Position numbers and translations under genes: made by a program. Below the pieces are notes generated by a model. The model was not told the origin of the DNA and ran no database searches. It worked only from the letters and a program-made list of their open reading frames with translations. Below, piece by piece: positions 33,263-42,751 of a stretch of DNA of 64,000 bases; position 1 is the stretch's first letter; every line of letters starts with the position of its first letter. The DNA comes from Persephonella sp. KM09-Lau-8 (lineage in GTDB: Bacteria; Aquificota; Aquificia; Aquificales; Hydrogenothermaceae): assembly GCF_000703085.1 (NCBI RefSeq), contig NZ_JNLL01000001.1, positions 434,001 through 498,000 of the forward strand, written 5' to 3'.

Positions 33263-33291
33263 TTATAATATAACCTATAGTTTAAAGTCAA
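33263..33291 (-). promoter_or_regulatory. Candidate sigma70 promoter of cytochrome c gene
   Basis: TTGACT (33286-33291) and TTATAA (33263-33268) on the minus strand with a 17-base spacer, about 35 bases before the SD of the cytochrome gene. Confidence 0.5.
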
Positions 33292-33420
33292 CTTTTATTT
33301 TATGTTTTATATCATATTTATTTTAATATATTCTAATTTCATATTTTTGCTAATTTTGAGAATTTTTGATATTAATCTAAGGTAGAATATTACTAAATAT
33401 TTGTAGAAAGAGAGGAGAGA

Positions 33421-34461
33421 ATGGAAAAACCTAAAAATGATTTGCTTTTGAGGGCAGCTCACAGGGAACCAGTTGAAAGAACTCCTATATGGCTTATGAG
33501 GCAGGCAGGTAGATATATGCCAGAATATAGAGCATTAAGGGAGAAAGCCGGTAGTTTTATGAATTTTTATAAAAATGTTGAGCTGTCAGTGGAAGCCACA
33601 ATACTGCCATATAAACTTCTTGGGGTTGATGCCTCAATAATATTTTCAGATATACTTACTCCCCTTGAAAGTATAGGAATGAGATTTGAGTTCAGGGAAG
33701 GTGAAGGACCTGTTTTCTTAAATCCTATTGAAAGTCCTGATGATATTCTAAAGTTAGAGAAATTTGACCCTGAGGATGTTTATTATGTAGGGGAAATAAT
33801 AAAAGGAGTTAATCAGGCTTTAAATAGAGCTATACCGACTATAGGCTTTTGTGGTGCACCTTTTACCCTTGCGGCTTATATGATAGAAGGAAGAACCTCA
33901 AGGGATTTCAAAAAGGCAAAATCTTTTATGTATAACTATCCAGATGCATTTAAAGATTTATTAGATAAGCTATCAGATATGCTTATTGAGTATCTTAACT
34001 TCCAGATTGAAAGTGGTGCAGATGCCGTTCAGATTTTTGATAGCTGGGGTGGATATCTGTCTCCTGATGATTACAGAGAGTTTGCACTGCCACCTGTAAA
34101 GAAAATAATAAAAGGAATAAAAAGGGATTATCAGCCTGTTATACATTTTACCAGGGGAGTAGCAGGATTTTTCGATGATATGATTACCTCCGGTGCAGAT
34201 GTATACAGTGTTGATTGGATGATAGATCTATCTGATGTTAAGAAAAAGCTAAATGGAAGGGCAGCAGCTCAGGGTAATCTTGATCCTATAGTTCTTTATG
34301 CAGATAAAGATGTAATAAAAGAAAAGGCAGTGGCTATCTTAAATAAATGGGGAAAAGATACAGGACATATATTTAATCTGGGGCATGGACTAATGCCTGA
34401 TATGGAAATGGAAAAGGTTCGATATCTTGTTAAAGTGGTTCAGGAGGAAAGCCGAAGGTAG
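33421..34461 (+). CDS. hemE: Uroporphyrinogen decarboxylase
   Basis: Decarboxylates uroporphyrinogen III to coproporphyrinogen III in heme synthesis. The 346 residues contain TPIWLMRQAGRYMPEYR, the active-site FSDILTPLESIGM, GFCGAPFTLAAYMIEG and QIFDSWGGYLSP. AGAGAGGAGAGA precedes the ATG. The 190-base AT-rich region shared with the divergent cytochrome c gene carries both promoters, linking heme supply with cytochrome expression. MDR oxidoreductase follows after about 75 bases. Confidence 0.95.
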   Translation: MEKPKNDLLLRAAHREPVERTPIWLMRQAGRYMPEYRALREKAGSFMNFYKNVELSVEATILPYKLLGVDASIIFSDILTPLESIGMRFEFREGEGPVFLNPIESPDDILKLEKFDPEDVYYVGEIIKGVNQALNRAIPTIGFCGAPFTLAAYMIEGRTSRDFKKAKSFMYNYPDAFKDLLDKLSDMLIEYLNFQIESGADAVQIFDSWGGYLSPDDYREFALPPVKKIIKGIKRDYQPVIHFTRGVAGFFDDMITSGADVYSVDWMIDLSDVKKKLNGRAAAQGNLDPIVLYADKDVIKEKAVAILNKWGKDTGHIFNLGHGLMPDMEMEKVRYLVKVVQEESRR

Positions 34462-34536
34462 AATCAATTATTAACTAATAAATGTATATAATAATTAAAA
34501 AGTTTTTAATAAAAGTGGGAGAGTGGAAATAATTAT

Positions 34537-35580
34537 ATGCTTGCTCTTAGATATTATGGGAACAGGGATATAAGACTGGAAGATATTCCTGTTCCAGAAG
34601 TTGGAGAAAACGAAGTATTAATCAAAGTAACCGACGCTGGACTGAGTCAGACACAGGTTAATGAGTTTATCGAAGGCCCTTTAATCATAAACACGCAACC
34701 TCATCCTTTAACAGGAAAAAGTATTCCCCTTATCCCCTGTCAGGAGTATGGGGGTATTGTTGAAAAAGTCGGTAAAAATGTGGACCCCTCATGGATAGGA
34801 AAACAGGTTGCAGTCTTACCTCTGGTTTATTGTGGTGAATGTGAGTATTGTAAAAAAGGAAAGCAAAATCTGTGTGATAAAAGGGCATACCACGGTTTAT
34901 TAGGATTAGACGGAGGTTTTGCAGAGTATTCTGTTGTAAATGTGAATAATATATTCCCAGTTGATAAAAAAGAATTGCTCACTTTTATTGAGCCTATTCT
35001 TGTGGGGATTAACACCCTTGATTTGTATAAAAAACATTCAGGATTAGATTCTGTAAAAGATTTGAAAGTTCTTATTCTTGGTGCTGGAGCAGTTGGCCTT
35101 TCTATAGCTGCAGTATGGAAGTTTTTTGCACAGGCAGATGTTTATATAAATGAAATTATAAATTTCAGGAAACAAAAAGCAGAAGAAGCAGGATTTAAGA
35201 CAATAGAAAAAAGCCAGTTGAAAGAAAATAACTTTGATGTTGTTATAGACGCTGCAGGTATGGATCCTCTCTCTCCACAGGTGGCCTTAAAAGAAGGCCT
35301 AAAATATGTCAAAAAAGGAGAATTTTTTATAAGTGTAGGTTCTTATTTTCATCCTATATCTTTTGTTCCTGTATATATAACTGCAAACGAAAAACATGTT
35401 CTTTCATCAATGGCATATAAACCCCATCAAGTAGATTTACTGCCAGAAGTTATAAAATCCATAAAACTGGATTTTTCAAAATTTATAACCGAAATTCCTT
35501 TGGAAAATATCATAGAAGATGGGTATTACAGGGCAGAGGTAGAAAAAGAAAGTTTCATAAGGATAGTTGTTAAATGTTAA
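34537..35580 (+). CDS. MDR-family dehydrogenase (butanediol dehydrogenase-like) with altered catalytic zinc site
   Basis: A 347-residue medium-chain dehydrogenase with Rossmann motif VLILGAGAVGLS. The HPLTGKSIPLIP segment resembles (R,R)-butanediol dehydrogenases. The structural zinc cysteines (C99, C102, C105, C113) are all present. The catalytic zinc ligands are not: the usual GICGxD reads GLSQTQ (Cys replaced by Ser37), and the GHE motif reads CQE (His replaced by Gln69). It may use another mechanism or have lost dehydrogenase activity. It overlaps the GGDEF-EAL gene by 7 bases. Confidence 0.75.
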   Translation: MLALRYYGNRDIRLEDIPVPEVGENEVLIKVTDAGLSQTQVNEFIEGPLIINTQPHPLTGKSIPLIPCQEYGGIVEKVGKNVDPSWIGKQVAVLPLVYCGECEYCKKGKQNLCDKRAYHGLLGLDGGFAEYSVVNVNNIFPVDKKELLTFIEPILVGINTLDLYKKHSGLDSVKDLKVLILGAGAVGLSIAAVWKFFAQADVYINEIINFRKQKAEEAGFKTIEKSQLKENNFDVVIDAAGMDPLSPQVALKEGLKYVKKGEFFISVGSYFHPISFVPVYITANEKHVLSSMAYKPHQVDLLPEVIKSIKLDFSKFITEIPLENIIEDGYYRAEVEKESFIRIVVKC

Positions 35581-37373
35581 AAGCCCTTGAAGATTGTTTA
35601 AGAGTTGGTTTTGACCTGAAAGATGTAAAAATTATTACTAAAAATGAGCTTTCTTCTTTTCAGGATTATAAAAGATTACCCCTTAATGATAAATATGTTC
35701 TGGTTGTAAAAGGGGAGCTCCCTTACAAAAAAGCCCATTATCTTCTGGAAACGGCCAGAGAGTTATTTCACAAGCTAATACAGGCTGAAGAAGCTATAAA
35801 GAAACTGCATCTATTACAGGAAGAAGTTGATATAGTTATAAAATCAAGTGAGTTATTTTTTTCTCAGGGAAATATAGAAAACTTTTTTATGTTTTTAAAG
35901 GATAAAAAGGTAGCCTTAATAGAAAATGGAAAAATTATTCTAAACACTGGCATAGATAAATTCACCATAGAAACTTCCATTAGAAAATTAAAAAAAATAA
36001 AAGAGTTTACCTCTCCATTTAAAGAAGGGGAGATTTATGGAGTGGAATTTGGGGCGTATCAACTTATAGTTCAGGATGAGAAAGAAAAATTAGATGAGTT
36101 TTCTAAGAAAATAATTAAGACAAGATTACTGTGGCTTGATAAATTATTCAAGGAAAGAAATGAATATTTAATAGATGATTTAACCGGATTATACACAAGG
36201 AAAAAATTTTTTTATGATTTAAAGAAAAATTATGGTAAGTCGGCTATATTCATAAATCTTAAACAGTTCTGGCTTATAAACAGTATCTATGGTGTTGAAT
36301 TTGGGGATAAATTTTTAAAAGAATTTGGACAATTATTGAAAAAAATCTCATATTCGGAGAATGTTTATAGAGTTTACGGAGAAAAATTTGCCGTAGTGTT
36401 TGATAATCCTGAAGAAGCTATAGAGTTTAGAGAGTTACTGTTATCAAAAGTCTCTCAGGGTATAAAGCTTTATAATGAAAAACTATCAACTTATTTTGAG
36501 ATCAAACCAGAAGTATCAACTGTTATTATTTTTTCCTTAAATGAGCTTTCCGTTGAAGAGGTAATGGTTACATTTAAGGGAAAATATACTGGCAATAGAA
36601 ATCATTCTATTTTAGAAATAGATATACTTCCTAAATTACAGAAAGAAAAAGAGATAATAAAAATTCTAGAAAAAGCAATATCAGAGAAAAAGGTAGTCCC
36701 CCATTATCAGAAAATTCAGAATTTACAGGACAAGAATGATTTTTATTTTGAATCTTTAATGAGAATAGATAACGGAAAGGATTTACTTTATCCTGCCCAG
36801 TTTCTAGATATATCCAGAATGCATGGTTTTTACCCTAAATTAAGCGAACTACTTTTGGAAAAGGTTATTTTAGACAGTAAGAAAACAAGCAAAAGGTTTT
36901 CTATTAATATTGAGGTTCTGGATCTTTTGAGAGAGGATTTTCTGGATTTTGTAAAAGGATTGGTTCAGGAGCATAGAATAGATGCCGGCAACATTATTTT
37001 TGAGCTTACAGAGAATGAAGATTTTGTTAAGGTTGTTGAAGATAAAAAGGATGTATTTTTTAAACTCAGAGATATGAATATCTGTTTTGCAATAGATGAT
37101 TTTGGTAAGGGATATTCAAATTTTAATTATCTGACAATATTACCAATATCTATAGTCAAAATAGATGGCTCTTTAATCAGTAGGATAACCTCAGACAGAA
37201 AAGTCCTTTTAATAGTTGAGAATATAAACTCTATTGCCCATGGTTTAGGGATTAAAACCGTTGCTGAATTTGTATCAGATGAAGAGATATACAAACTTGT
37301 AAAAGATATAGGTATTGACTATGCACAGGGATTTTATATTTCCAAACCAGAGTCTTTAGATAATCTTATTTAA
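35574..37373 (+). CDS. GGDEF-EAL protein, degenerate GGDEF with apparently intact EAL phosphodiesterase
   Basis: A 599-residue c-di-GMP signalling protein. The N-terminal 190 residues are a sensor of unknown type without membrane helices. The GGDEF box is YGEKF at 268-272, so cyclase activity is unlikely. The EAL domain keeps ESLMR (E393), FSINIEV, FELTENE, the DDFGKGYS loop, VKIDGSLI and the C-terminal AQGFYISKP, so phosphodiesterase activity is plausible. It overlaps the upstream MDR gene and converges on the CZB-GGDEF gene by 18 bases. Confidence 0.86.
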   Translation: MLKALEDCLRVGFDLKDVKIITKNELSSFQDYKRLPLNDKYVLVVKGELPYKKAHYLLETARELFHKLIQAEEAIKKLHLLQEEVDIVIKSSELFFSQGNIENFFMFLKDKKVALIENGKIILNTGIDKFTIETSIRKLKKIKEFTSPFKEGEIYGVEFGAYQLIVQDEKEKLDEFSKKIIKTRLLWLDKLFKERNEYLIDDLTGLYTRKKFFYDLKKNYGKSAIFINLKQFWLINSIYGVEFGDKFLKEFGQLLKKISYSENVYRVYGEKFAVVFDNPEEAIEFRELLLSKVSQGIKLYNEKLSTYFEIKPEVSTVIIFSLNELSVEEVMVTFKGKYTGNRNHSILEIDILPKLQKEKEIIKILEKAISEKKVVPHYQKIQNLQDKNDFYFESLMRIDNGKDLLYPAQFLDISRMHGFYPKLSELLLEKVILDSKKTSKRFSINIEVLDLLREDFLDFVKGLVQEHRIDAGNIIFELTENEDFVKVVEDKKDVFFKLRDMNICFAIDDFGKGYSNFNYLTILPISIVKIDGSLISRITSDRKVLLIVENINSIAHGLGIKTVAEFVSDEEIYKLVKDIGIDYAQGFYISKPESLDNLI

Positions 37374-38669
37374 TACCTCTACGAAAACTCTATTTTTACC
37401 TGCTTTCTTTGCCTTATACATAAGTGAGTCTGCCATTTTGATAACTTTTGATAGAGGAAGAACATGTTTTGTATAAATAACTACACCTCCTATACTTACA
37501 GATACATTTATCTGATTTCCATTTACTTTTATTGGAGTTTGGTTTATCCTTTTCCTGATTTTTTCTAATACTTTGTAGAAAGCATCTTTCGTAGTGGCAG
37601 GCACAATTATTACAAACTCTTCACCTCCATATCGGAAAATATAATCACTTCTTCTCAATGTATTTCTTAAGACTTCTGCCACCTTTTTAAGAACAATGTC
37701 TCCAGCATCGTGACCATAGGTATCATTTATTTTCTTGAAGTTATCAATATCAATAAATGCCACTCCAAAAGGTTCGCCGGTAATCATTGATATATCCAGA
37801 ACATTAACAAAAATTTCCTCAAGCGTTCTTCTGGTTAAAAGGTCGGTTAGTGGATCCCTCTGTAGTTCCTCAATTTCTTCATTAAATAAGAATGTTATTA
37901 AAGATGACATAAACAGAAGATTTTGCTTGATAAACTGGTTATATTCATCAAGTAATAGAGTATATTTATCTAATTTCTTGAAGGCAATTATGTTTTCAGC
38001 AATAAGATGAAGTTCATCATGTAGATTTTTCAGTCTTATAACAGACTCCGTATCCTTACTTTTTAAGTTTTCAAGCCATTTCCCCATTTCACATTTTGAG
38101 GAATCAAGCTGTATTTCTTTTTCCATAATATCGGTTGAAAGATATTTCAGAATGTTTTCTTCCCAGACTATATGTTTTTCTATAATTGATTTGATATTTA
38201 TAAATTTTTCTCCAAGGCTTTGTTCTATATAGGTTCTTATAATGTTATGTTTCCGTTTTATATGTTCAAGCATATATCCTTTTGCCACATAGTCCCTGAT
38301 TGTATCAAAAAATTTTGAGATAAATGGAAATTTATCTTCTGGATTTTTTTGTAAAAGAAACATTTTTTTAACGAAAATCAGTTCAAGTCTGTTTAATTTT
38401 TCTAAAAAGAAAGAAAATTCAATCTGTAAATTATAATGAAGTTTTCCTAACTCTGTTAATTCTTCTTTTAAGATCGACAAATTATTATTTATGAACATGC
38501 TATAAAATCTATTTATACCGTTTATTTCTTTTTCTTTCAGTTTTTGCGGGTCTCTGTTTTTAAAGAATCTGCATGCTATAGGCTCTTTCAAAAGCTCAGA
38601 AAAATATTCTTCATAAGCTAACTTCACTAAACTTTTAAAATCCTTTTCAGATAAAACTTTTTCTTTCAT
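37356..38669 (-). CDS. Diguanylate cyclase with CZB zinc-binding domain
   Basis: A 437-residue protein. A helical N-terminal part (1-155) is followed by a chemoreceptor zinc-binding (CZB) domain: H166-x2-W, C193-EMGKWL, and H217/H221 in LHDELH, giving the 3His-1Cys site. A GGDEF domain follows with GGEEF at about 348-352 and an inhibitory RxxD site just before it (RRSDYIFRY). By analogy with E. coli DgcZ it makes c-di-GMP under control of zinc. It is the last gene of the cimA-to-nfi chain, four bases overlapping nfi. Confidence 0.87.
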   Translation of the reverse strand: MKEKVLSEKDFKSLVKLAYEEYFSELLKEPIACRFFKNRDPQKLKEKEINGINRFYSMFINNNLSILKEELTELGKLHYNLQIEFSFFLEKLNRLELIFVKKMFLLQKNPEDKFPFISKFFDTIRDYVAKGYMLEHIKRKHNIIRTYIEQSLGEKFINIKSIIEKHIVWEENILKYLSTDIMEKEIQLDSSKCEMGKWLENLKSKDTESVIRLKNLHDELHLIAENIIAFKKLDKYTLLLDEYNQFIKQNLLFMSSLITFLFNEEIEELQRDPLTDLLTRRTLEEIFVNVLDISMITGEPFGVAFIDIDNFKKINDTYGHDAGDIVLKKVAEVLRNTLRRSDYIFRYGGEEFVIIVPATTKDAFYKVLEKIRKRINQTPIKVNGNQINVSVSIGGVVIYTKHVLPLSKVIKMADSLMYKAKKAGKNRVFVEVLNKII

Positions 38670-39355
38670 ACCATTTCCTTCCTGATTTTTTGTAAAAAGT
38701 TATGGGCAAGTCTGACTGGCTCAGGGAGTTTATATTTGTCTGTGGCTTTTATTGCCACTTTTAAACTGCTTTCTACAGAGATATTATTTCCTGGAGATAC
38801 AAAAACAGGATTTGCATTTTTTCTTGTCCTCAGGACATAGCCTCTGTGTTTCCCATCCACGTAAATAGGTTGGTAAGCAAATTTACGGTTTTCCGGTTCT
38901 TTGAACTCACCGATTAGTTTTGATTTTCCTATTCCAATACTAACCGTATTGGTTACCACTCCAAAATGAGCCGCAATTCCCATTTTTCTCGGATGGAGTA
39001 TTCCCATCCCATCCACCATAAAAACATCAACCTGACTTTTAAGCTTTTTGTAGGCTTCTAATATCACTGGAAGTTCCCGATATGCAAGAAATGTTGGTAT
39101 ATAAGGAAAATCTATTTCTTTTGTTGCATAAACAGTCTCAATAATTTCAAAATCATTCTCTATATCCACAACAACTATTGAGGATATTGCTGTTGTTGGA
39201 TTTTTCCATATATCTGTAAAAGTTGTATCAATACCTGCAACATATCTGACCTTATCAGGTGGTATTCTGTCTTTTAGATTTAGTTTTTTAGATAGCTTAA
39301 TTTGCTCAGCTTTCAGCTGCTCTATAAGTTCACGGGAAATATTTTCTGTTTCCAT
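38666..39355 (-). CDS. nfi: Endonuclease V
   Basis: Cleaves DNA (and often RNA) near deaminated adenine (inosine). The 229 residues show YVAGIDTTF (first catalytic Asp), FPYIPTFLAYRELP, VDGMGILHPRKMGIAAHFG and YVLRTRKNANPVFVSPG. Deamination repair suits a hot environment. It overlaps proB by one base and the GGDEF gene by four, so it is inside a long co-transcribed chain. Confidence 0.92.
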   Translation of the reverse strand: METENISRELIEQLKAEQIKLSKKLNLKDRIPPDKVRYVAGIDTTFTDIWKNPTTAISSIVVVDIENDFEIIETVYATKEIDFPYIPTFLAYRELPVILEAYKKLKSQVDVFMVDGMGILHPRKMGIAAHFGVVTNTVSIGIGKSKLIGEFKEPENRKFAYQPIYVDGKHRGYVLRTRKNANPVFVSPGNNISVESSLKVAIKATDKYKLPEPVRLAHNFLQKIRKEMV

Positions 39356-40458
39356 TAAAACACCACCAGATTATCCCTGTGTATAACCTCAGTAAACTTT
39401 CTATTTAATAAATTTTCTACCTCTGATGATTTTTTGCCTTTTATTTTTTCAATCTCTTTATAGGAGTAATTAATAATTCCTTTTCCGATGATTTTGCCTT
39501 CCTCGTTTAAGATGGCAACAACATCATTTTTAGAAAATATCCCTTCAAAGTCCTTTATACCTGCCGGAAGAAGACTTTTACCTTTACGGATTGCCTCTTC
39601 TGCGCCTCTGTCTATTATAATTCTTCCTTTTGGGGCTGACAGAAGTTTTAGCCAGCTTTTCTTTCTGGATAATTTTTTACTTTTCTCTGGATAAATAAAA
39701 CTTCCTGTTATTCTTCCGGCTAATGTCTGTGAGATTATATCTTCTTTTTTAGGGGAAATAATCACAGGAATACCATGGGAAGTTGCTATCTGAGCAGCTT
39801 CAAGTTTGCTTCTCATTCCTCCTGTGCCAAATTTAGATTTGGAAGTCCCTGCGTATTGAAGTGCCTGAGATACATCTTTTATCTCTTCTATAAGCTGGCT
39901 TCCTTCCTGTCCAGGTTCTCCTGTGTAAACTCCTCCTGCAGTTGAAAGAATAATAAGCAGGTCTGCATTTGTCAAAACTGCAACATGGGCAGCAAGGAAA
40001 TCATTATCCCCAAAAACAATCTCCTCAACAGCAATGGTGTCATTTTCATTGACAATAGGGACAACTTCCATATCAAGAAGGCGGTTTATAGTGTTCTGGG
40101 CAAGAACATATCTCTTTCTTTCCCGTAAACCTTCTACTGTAAGAAGTATCTGGCCGATATTTTTTCCGTATTTTGAAAAAATCCTGTCGTAAATTTGCAT
40201 AAGGTAGGCCTGCCCGACAGACGCAACAGCCTGTTTGTCTGTAATTGAGACAGGTTTCTGTTTAAGACCAAGTTTTTTTACACCTGCCAGAACAGCTCCT
40301 GAAGAAACAATAATAAACTCTTTGTCTGGGTTCTGGGCTATATTTTCTGCCAGATTTTCTATGAATTGGGTATCTATTGAGTTATTTTTTTCCAGAAGTT
40401 GAGAGCCTATCTTAACAACAATCCTATTTGCATTTCTTATTAACTGGGATTTTTCCAT
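39355..40458 (-). CDS. proB: Glutamate 5-kinase
   Basis: First enzyme of proline synthesis, phosphorylating glutamate. The 367 residues contain RIVVKIGSQLL, FIIVSSGAVLAGVKKLG, VPIVNENDTIA and GTGGMRSKLEAA of the amino-acid kinase fold, plus a C-terminal PUA domain (about 280-367, GRIIIDRGAEEAIRKGKSLLPAGI). ProA is not in the window. The gene overlaps nfi by one base and lies 12 bases after trmI. Confidence 0.95.
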   Translation of the reverse strand: MEKSQLIRNANRIVVKIGSQLLEKNNSIDTQFIENLAENIAQNPDKEFIIVSSGAVLAGVKKLGLKQKPVSITDKQAVASVGQAYLMQIYDRIFSKYGKNIGQILLTVEGLRERKRYVLAQNTINRLLDMEVVPIVNENDTIAVEEIVFGDNDFLAAHVAVLTNADLLIILSTAGGVYTGEPGQEGSQLIEEIKDVSQALQYAGTSKSKFGTGGMRSKLEAAQIATSHGIPVIISPKKEDIISQTLAGRITGSFIYPEKSKKLSRKKSWLKLLSAPKGRIIIDRGAEEAIRKGKSLLPAGIKDFEGIFSKNDVVAILNEEGKIIGKGIINYSYKEIEKIKGKKSSEVENLLNRKFTEVIHRDNLVVF

Positions 40459-40470
40459 ATATTTATTCTA

Positions 40471-41229
40471 TCAGCTATTAACTGCAAATATAAGATATCC
40501 TGTATGGGCAACCATTCTGTCTTCTGGCCTAAGTCTGTCTGGGACAGGTTTATAATGTCTTTCAAGGAGTTCAACAACTTCTGTTTTTATGAAATCGTTT
40601 TTTTCTAAAGCTTCAAGGGTAAGGCTTATCTGGTTAGTTGTTGGCACAAGAAAGCCTATGGGAGCTCCTTTTTTTAGTGCTTTTTTGATATTTTCAATAT
40701 ATAACCATGGCTCTCTAACATCTATAAATGCTGCATCAAAATCCTTTTCCGGCAGTTCTTCTGAAAGGTCATGGTGTTTTATCTCAACATATTTTTCCAG
40801 TTTTGCCAGTTTGAGATTTTCGTAAGCATTTTGTATATATTTTTCATTTTTCTCGTAGCAGTAGATTTTTCCGGAAGGTTTAACGGCATTTGCCATAACA
40901 ATGGTTAATGCTCCGCTTCCGACTCCTGATTCCAGAACTTTCATACTATCGGTTATACCAAGTTTTAGGGTAATATAACTGCTGTCTTTTGGGTATATAA
41001 TCTGGGTTTTTCTTTTTATACCGTGGAGAATAATATCAAAAAGGGTAGGGCGAAGTATAAGAAATTCATGACCCTTATGGGTTTTGATAGTCTGTCCATA
41101 ATCTTTCTTTAATAACTCATCATGGTTTATATTTCCCTTATGGGTTCCAAATACTTCGCCCTTTTTTACAACCAGAAAAAATGTATTTTTTTTATCCTGA
41201 AGCTGAACTGTATCCCCTTCTTTTATCAT
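40471..41229 (-). CDS. trmI: tRNA (adenine58-N1)-methyltransferase TrmI
   Basis: Makes m1A58 in the T loop, a modification important for thermostable tRNAs. The 252 residues have an N-terminal small beta domain, QIIYPKDSSYI, SAM motif VLESGVGSGALTIVMA and the acidic FIDVREPW. C-terminal RHYKPVPDRLRPEDRMVAHTGYL is typical of bacterial TrmI. It overlaps the upstream unknown gene by 4 bases. Confidence 0.9.
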   Translation of the reverse strand: MIKEGDTVQLQDKKNTFFLVVKKGEVFGTHKGNINHDELLKKDYGQTIKTHKGHEFLILRPTLFDIILHGIKRKTQIIYPKDSSYITLKLGITDSMKVLESGVGSGALTIVMANAVKPSGKIYCYEKNEKYIQNAYENLKLAKLEKYVEIKHHDLSEELPEKDFDAAFIDVREPWLYIENIKKALKKGAPIGFLVPTTNQISLTLEALEKNDFIKTEVVELLERHYKPVPDRLRPEDRMVAHTGYLIFAVNS

Positions 41230-41870
41230 CTTGTAAGCAGGTTCAGACTGAATTCCTTATTGTTATACAGGTCAATTGAGTAGTTGTCCCAGAAAACACA
41301 TGTTCCACCGGCTATAAACTTTCCACCTGATGGGTCAACATATTCAGCAAATAAAACAGTTTCTTCTTCAAGTTTTGATTCTGCCGTGTCTTCCCCGTGT
41401 ATAAGTGGTCTGACTTCAGGTCTTCTGGTAACAAGTGTATCTGTACAGGCAAGCATAACTTTTTGAATATTGTCTGGCAGGTTATAGGTGTCAGATGTAA
41501 CGATTAAAAGGTTGTCGTTGTCATAGTTGTTAATATTATCAATTACAATATCTCCATTGAAATGGATACCAAATCTTTCTGAAAGGGTATTACATGTATC
41601 GGCAATTCTGTCTTCATTTTTATAATAGCCAAAGATTCCTACTGTTTTTCCTTTTTTAACCAGTTCTTCTATGAAGGCAGCTTCTTCTTCGGAGAATGGT
41701 ATTTCCGGATAATTGAAAATAATTGCGTCGTAATCTGCAAATTTTTCTACCTCGTCTACCTCATCAATATGAATACCTGCTTCTTTCGCATATCTTTGGA
41801 GTTTTGAAAAATAATAATGGTCAGATATGATAAATTCCTGATGTGCTACACTCCATGCAACTTTTCTCAT
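41226..41870 (-). CDS. Unknown protein, possibly GATase-like fold (214 aa)
   Basis: Not recognised. The protein begins [27 protein letters not shown] and has alternating helices and strands (DYDAIIFNYPEIPFSEEEAAFIEELVKKGKTVGIFGYY) that resemble a Rossmann or class I glutamine-amidotransferase-like fold without the catalytic Cys. It shows no signal peptide. Flanked by overlaps with beta-HAD dehydrogenase and trmI genes, so it is probably a real co-translated gene. Confidence 0.65.
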   Translation of the reverse strand: MRKVAWSVAHQEFIISDHYYFSKLQRYAKEAGIHIDEVDEVEKFADYDAIIFNYPEIPFSEEEAAFIEELVKKGKTVGIFGYYKNEDRIADTCNTLSERFGIHFNGDIVIDNINNYDNDNLLIVTSDTYNLPDNIQKVMLACTDTLVTRRPEVRPLIHGEDTAESKLEEETVLFAEYVDPSGGKFIAGGTCVFWDNYSIDLYNNKEFSLNLLTR

Positions 41871-42751
41871 GACGCCTCCTCTATATTTGCTAATTTTTTA
41901 TATATTTCAATTATTGCCGAAAAATCCTTTTCTTCAAGATTGTTTGCCCGTGCACTGCTATAAAAATTAAGTGCCTGACCTGTAAAAATAGCAGGAAAAT
42001 TTAAATTTTTTGCTATATCCTGTGCATAACAGATATCTTTGTGAAGTAAAGCCAGTGAAAACTGGGTTGAATAATCATTTTTAAGTATTTTTTCCTTTTT
42101 TGTCTTTAATAATTCTGAATTTCCTGCACCTTTTCCAAGTATCTGGACTACCGTATCCAGAGGTATTCCTGCCTTTTTACCAAATAAAACTCCTTCCGAT
42201 AAAACCACCATCATTGAACCTAAAACAGCGTTATTAATCAATTTCATTGTTGAGGCTTTGCCATAATCACCCATGTAAAATATATCTTTCCCGAAATTTT
42301 TAAATATCTCCTCTGTTTTCTCAAATATTTCTCTATCTCCACTAATTAGGACAATAAGTTCTTTATTTTGTGCCGGGATTACACTGCCAATCACAGGGGC
42401 TTCAATAAATTCAGCTCCGTTGCTTATGAGCAATTCTGCTATTTTTCTTGCTGTTTCTGGATGGATTGTTGTAAGGTCTATAAATATTTTGCCTTTAAGG
42501 TTAGCTCCAGAATTAACTATTTCTTGATATACTTCCTCTGATGACTGGGAGCCAAAAAGCATTGTGATAATAATATCACTTTCCTTTATCAGTTTTACCA
42601 GATTTTCTTCGTAAGGAAGACCGCTTTCCCTTGCTTTTGATACGGTGCGATTCCATACTTTTATATCATATCCTGCTTCGTGCAGGTTTTTTGCCAGAAT
42701 CATTCCCATATGTCCAAGACCTATCCAGCCTATCTTCAATTTAGACTCCAT
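41867..42751 (-). CDS. Beta-hydroxyacid dehydrogenase (HIBADH/glyoxylate reductase family)
   Basis: A 294-residue NAD(P)-dependent dehydrogenase. The Rossmann motif is [17 protein letters not shown], and the catalytic Lys lies in [31 protein letters not shown] is the substrate-recognition region. Substrate may be 3-hydroxyisobutyrate, tartronate semialdehyde, glyoxylate or succinic semialdehyde; not resolvable. It overlaps cimA by 11 bases and the next gene by 4. Confidence 0.87.
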   Translation of the reverse strand: MESKLKIGWIGLGHMGMILAKNLHEAGYDIKVWNRTVSKARESGLPYEENLVKLIKESDIIITMLFGSQSSEEVYQEIVNSGANLKGKIFIDLTTIHPETARKIAELLISNGAEFIEAPVIGSVIPAQNKELIVLISGDREIFEKTEEIFKNFGKDIFYMGDYGKASTMKLINNAVLGSMMVVLSEGVLFGKKAGIPLDTVVQILGKGAGNSELLKTKKEKILKNDYSTQFSLALLHKDICYAQDIAKNLNFPAIFTGQALNFYSSARANNLEEKDFSAIIEIYKKLANIEEAS

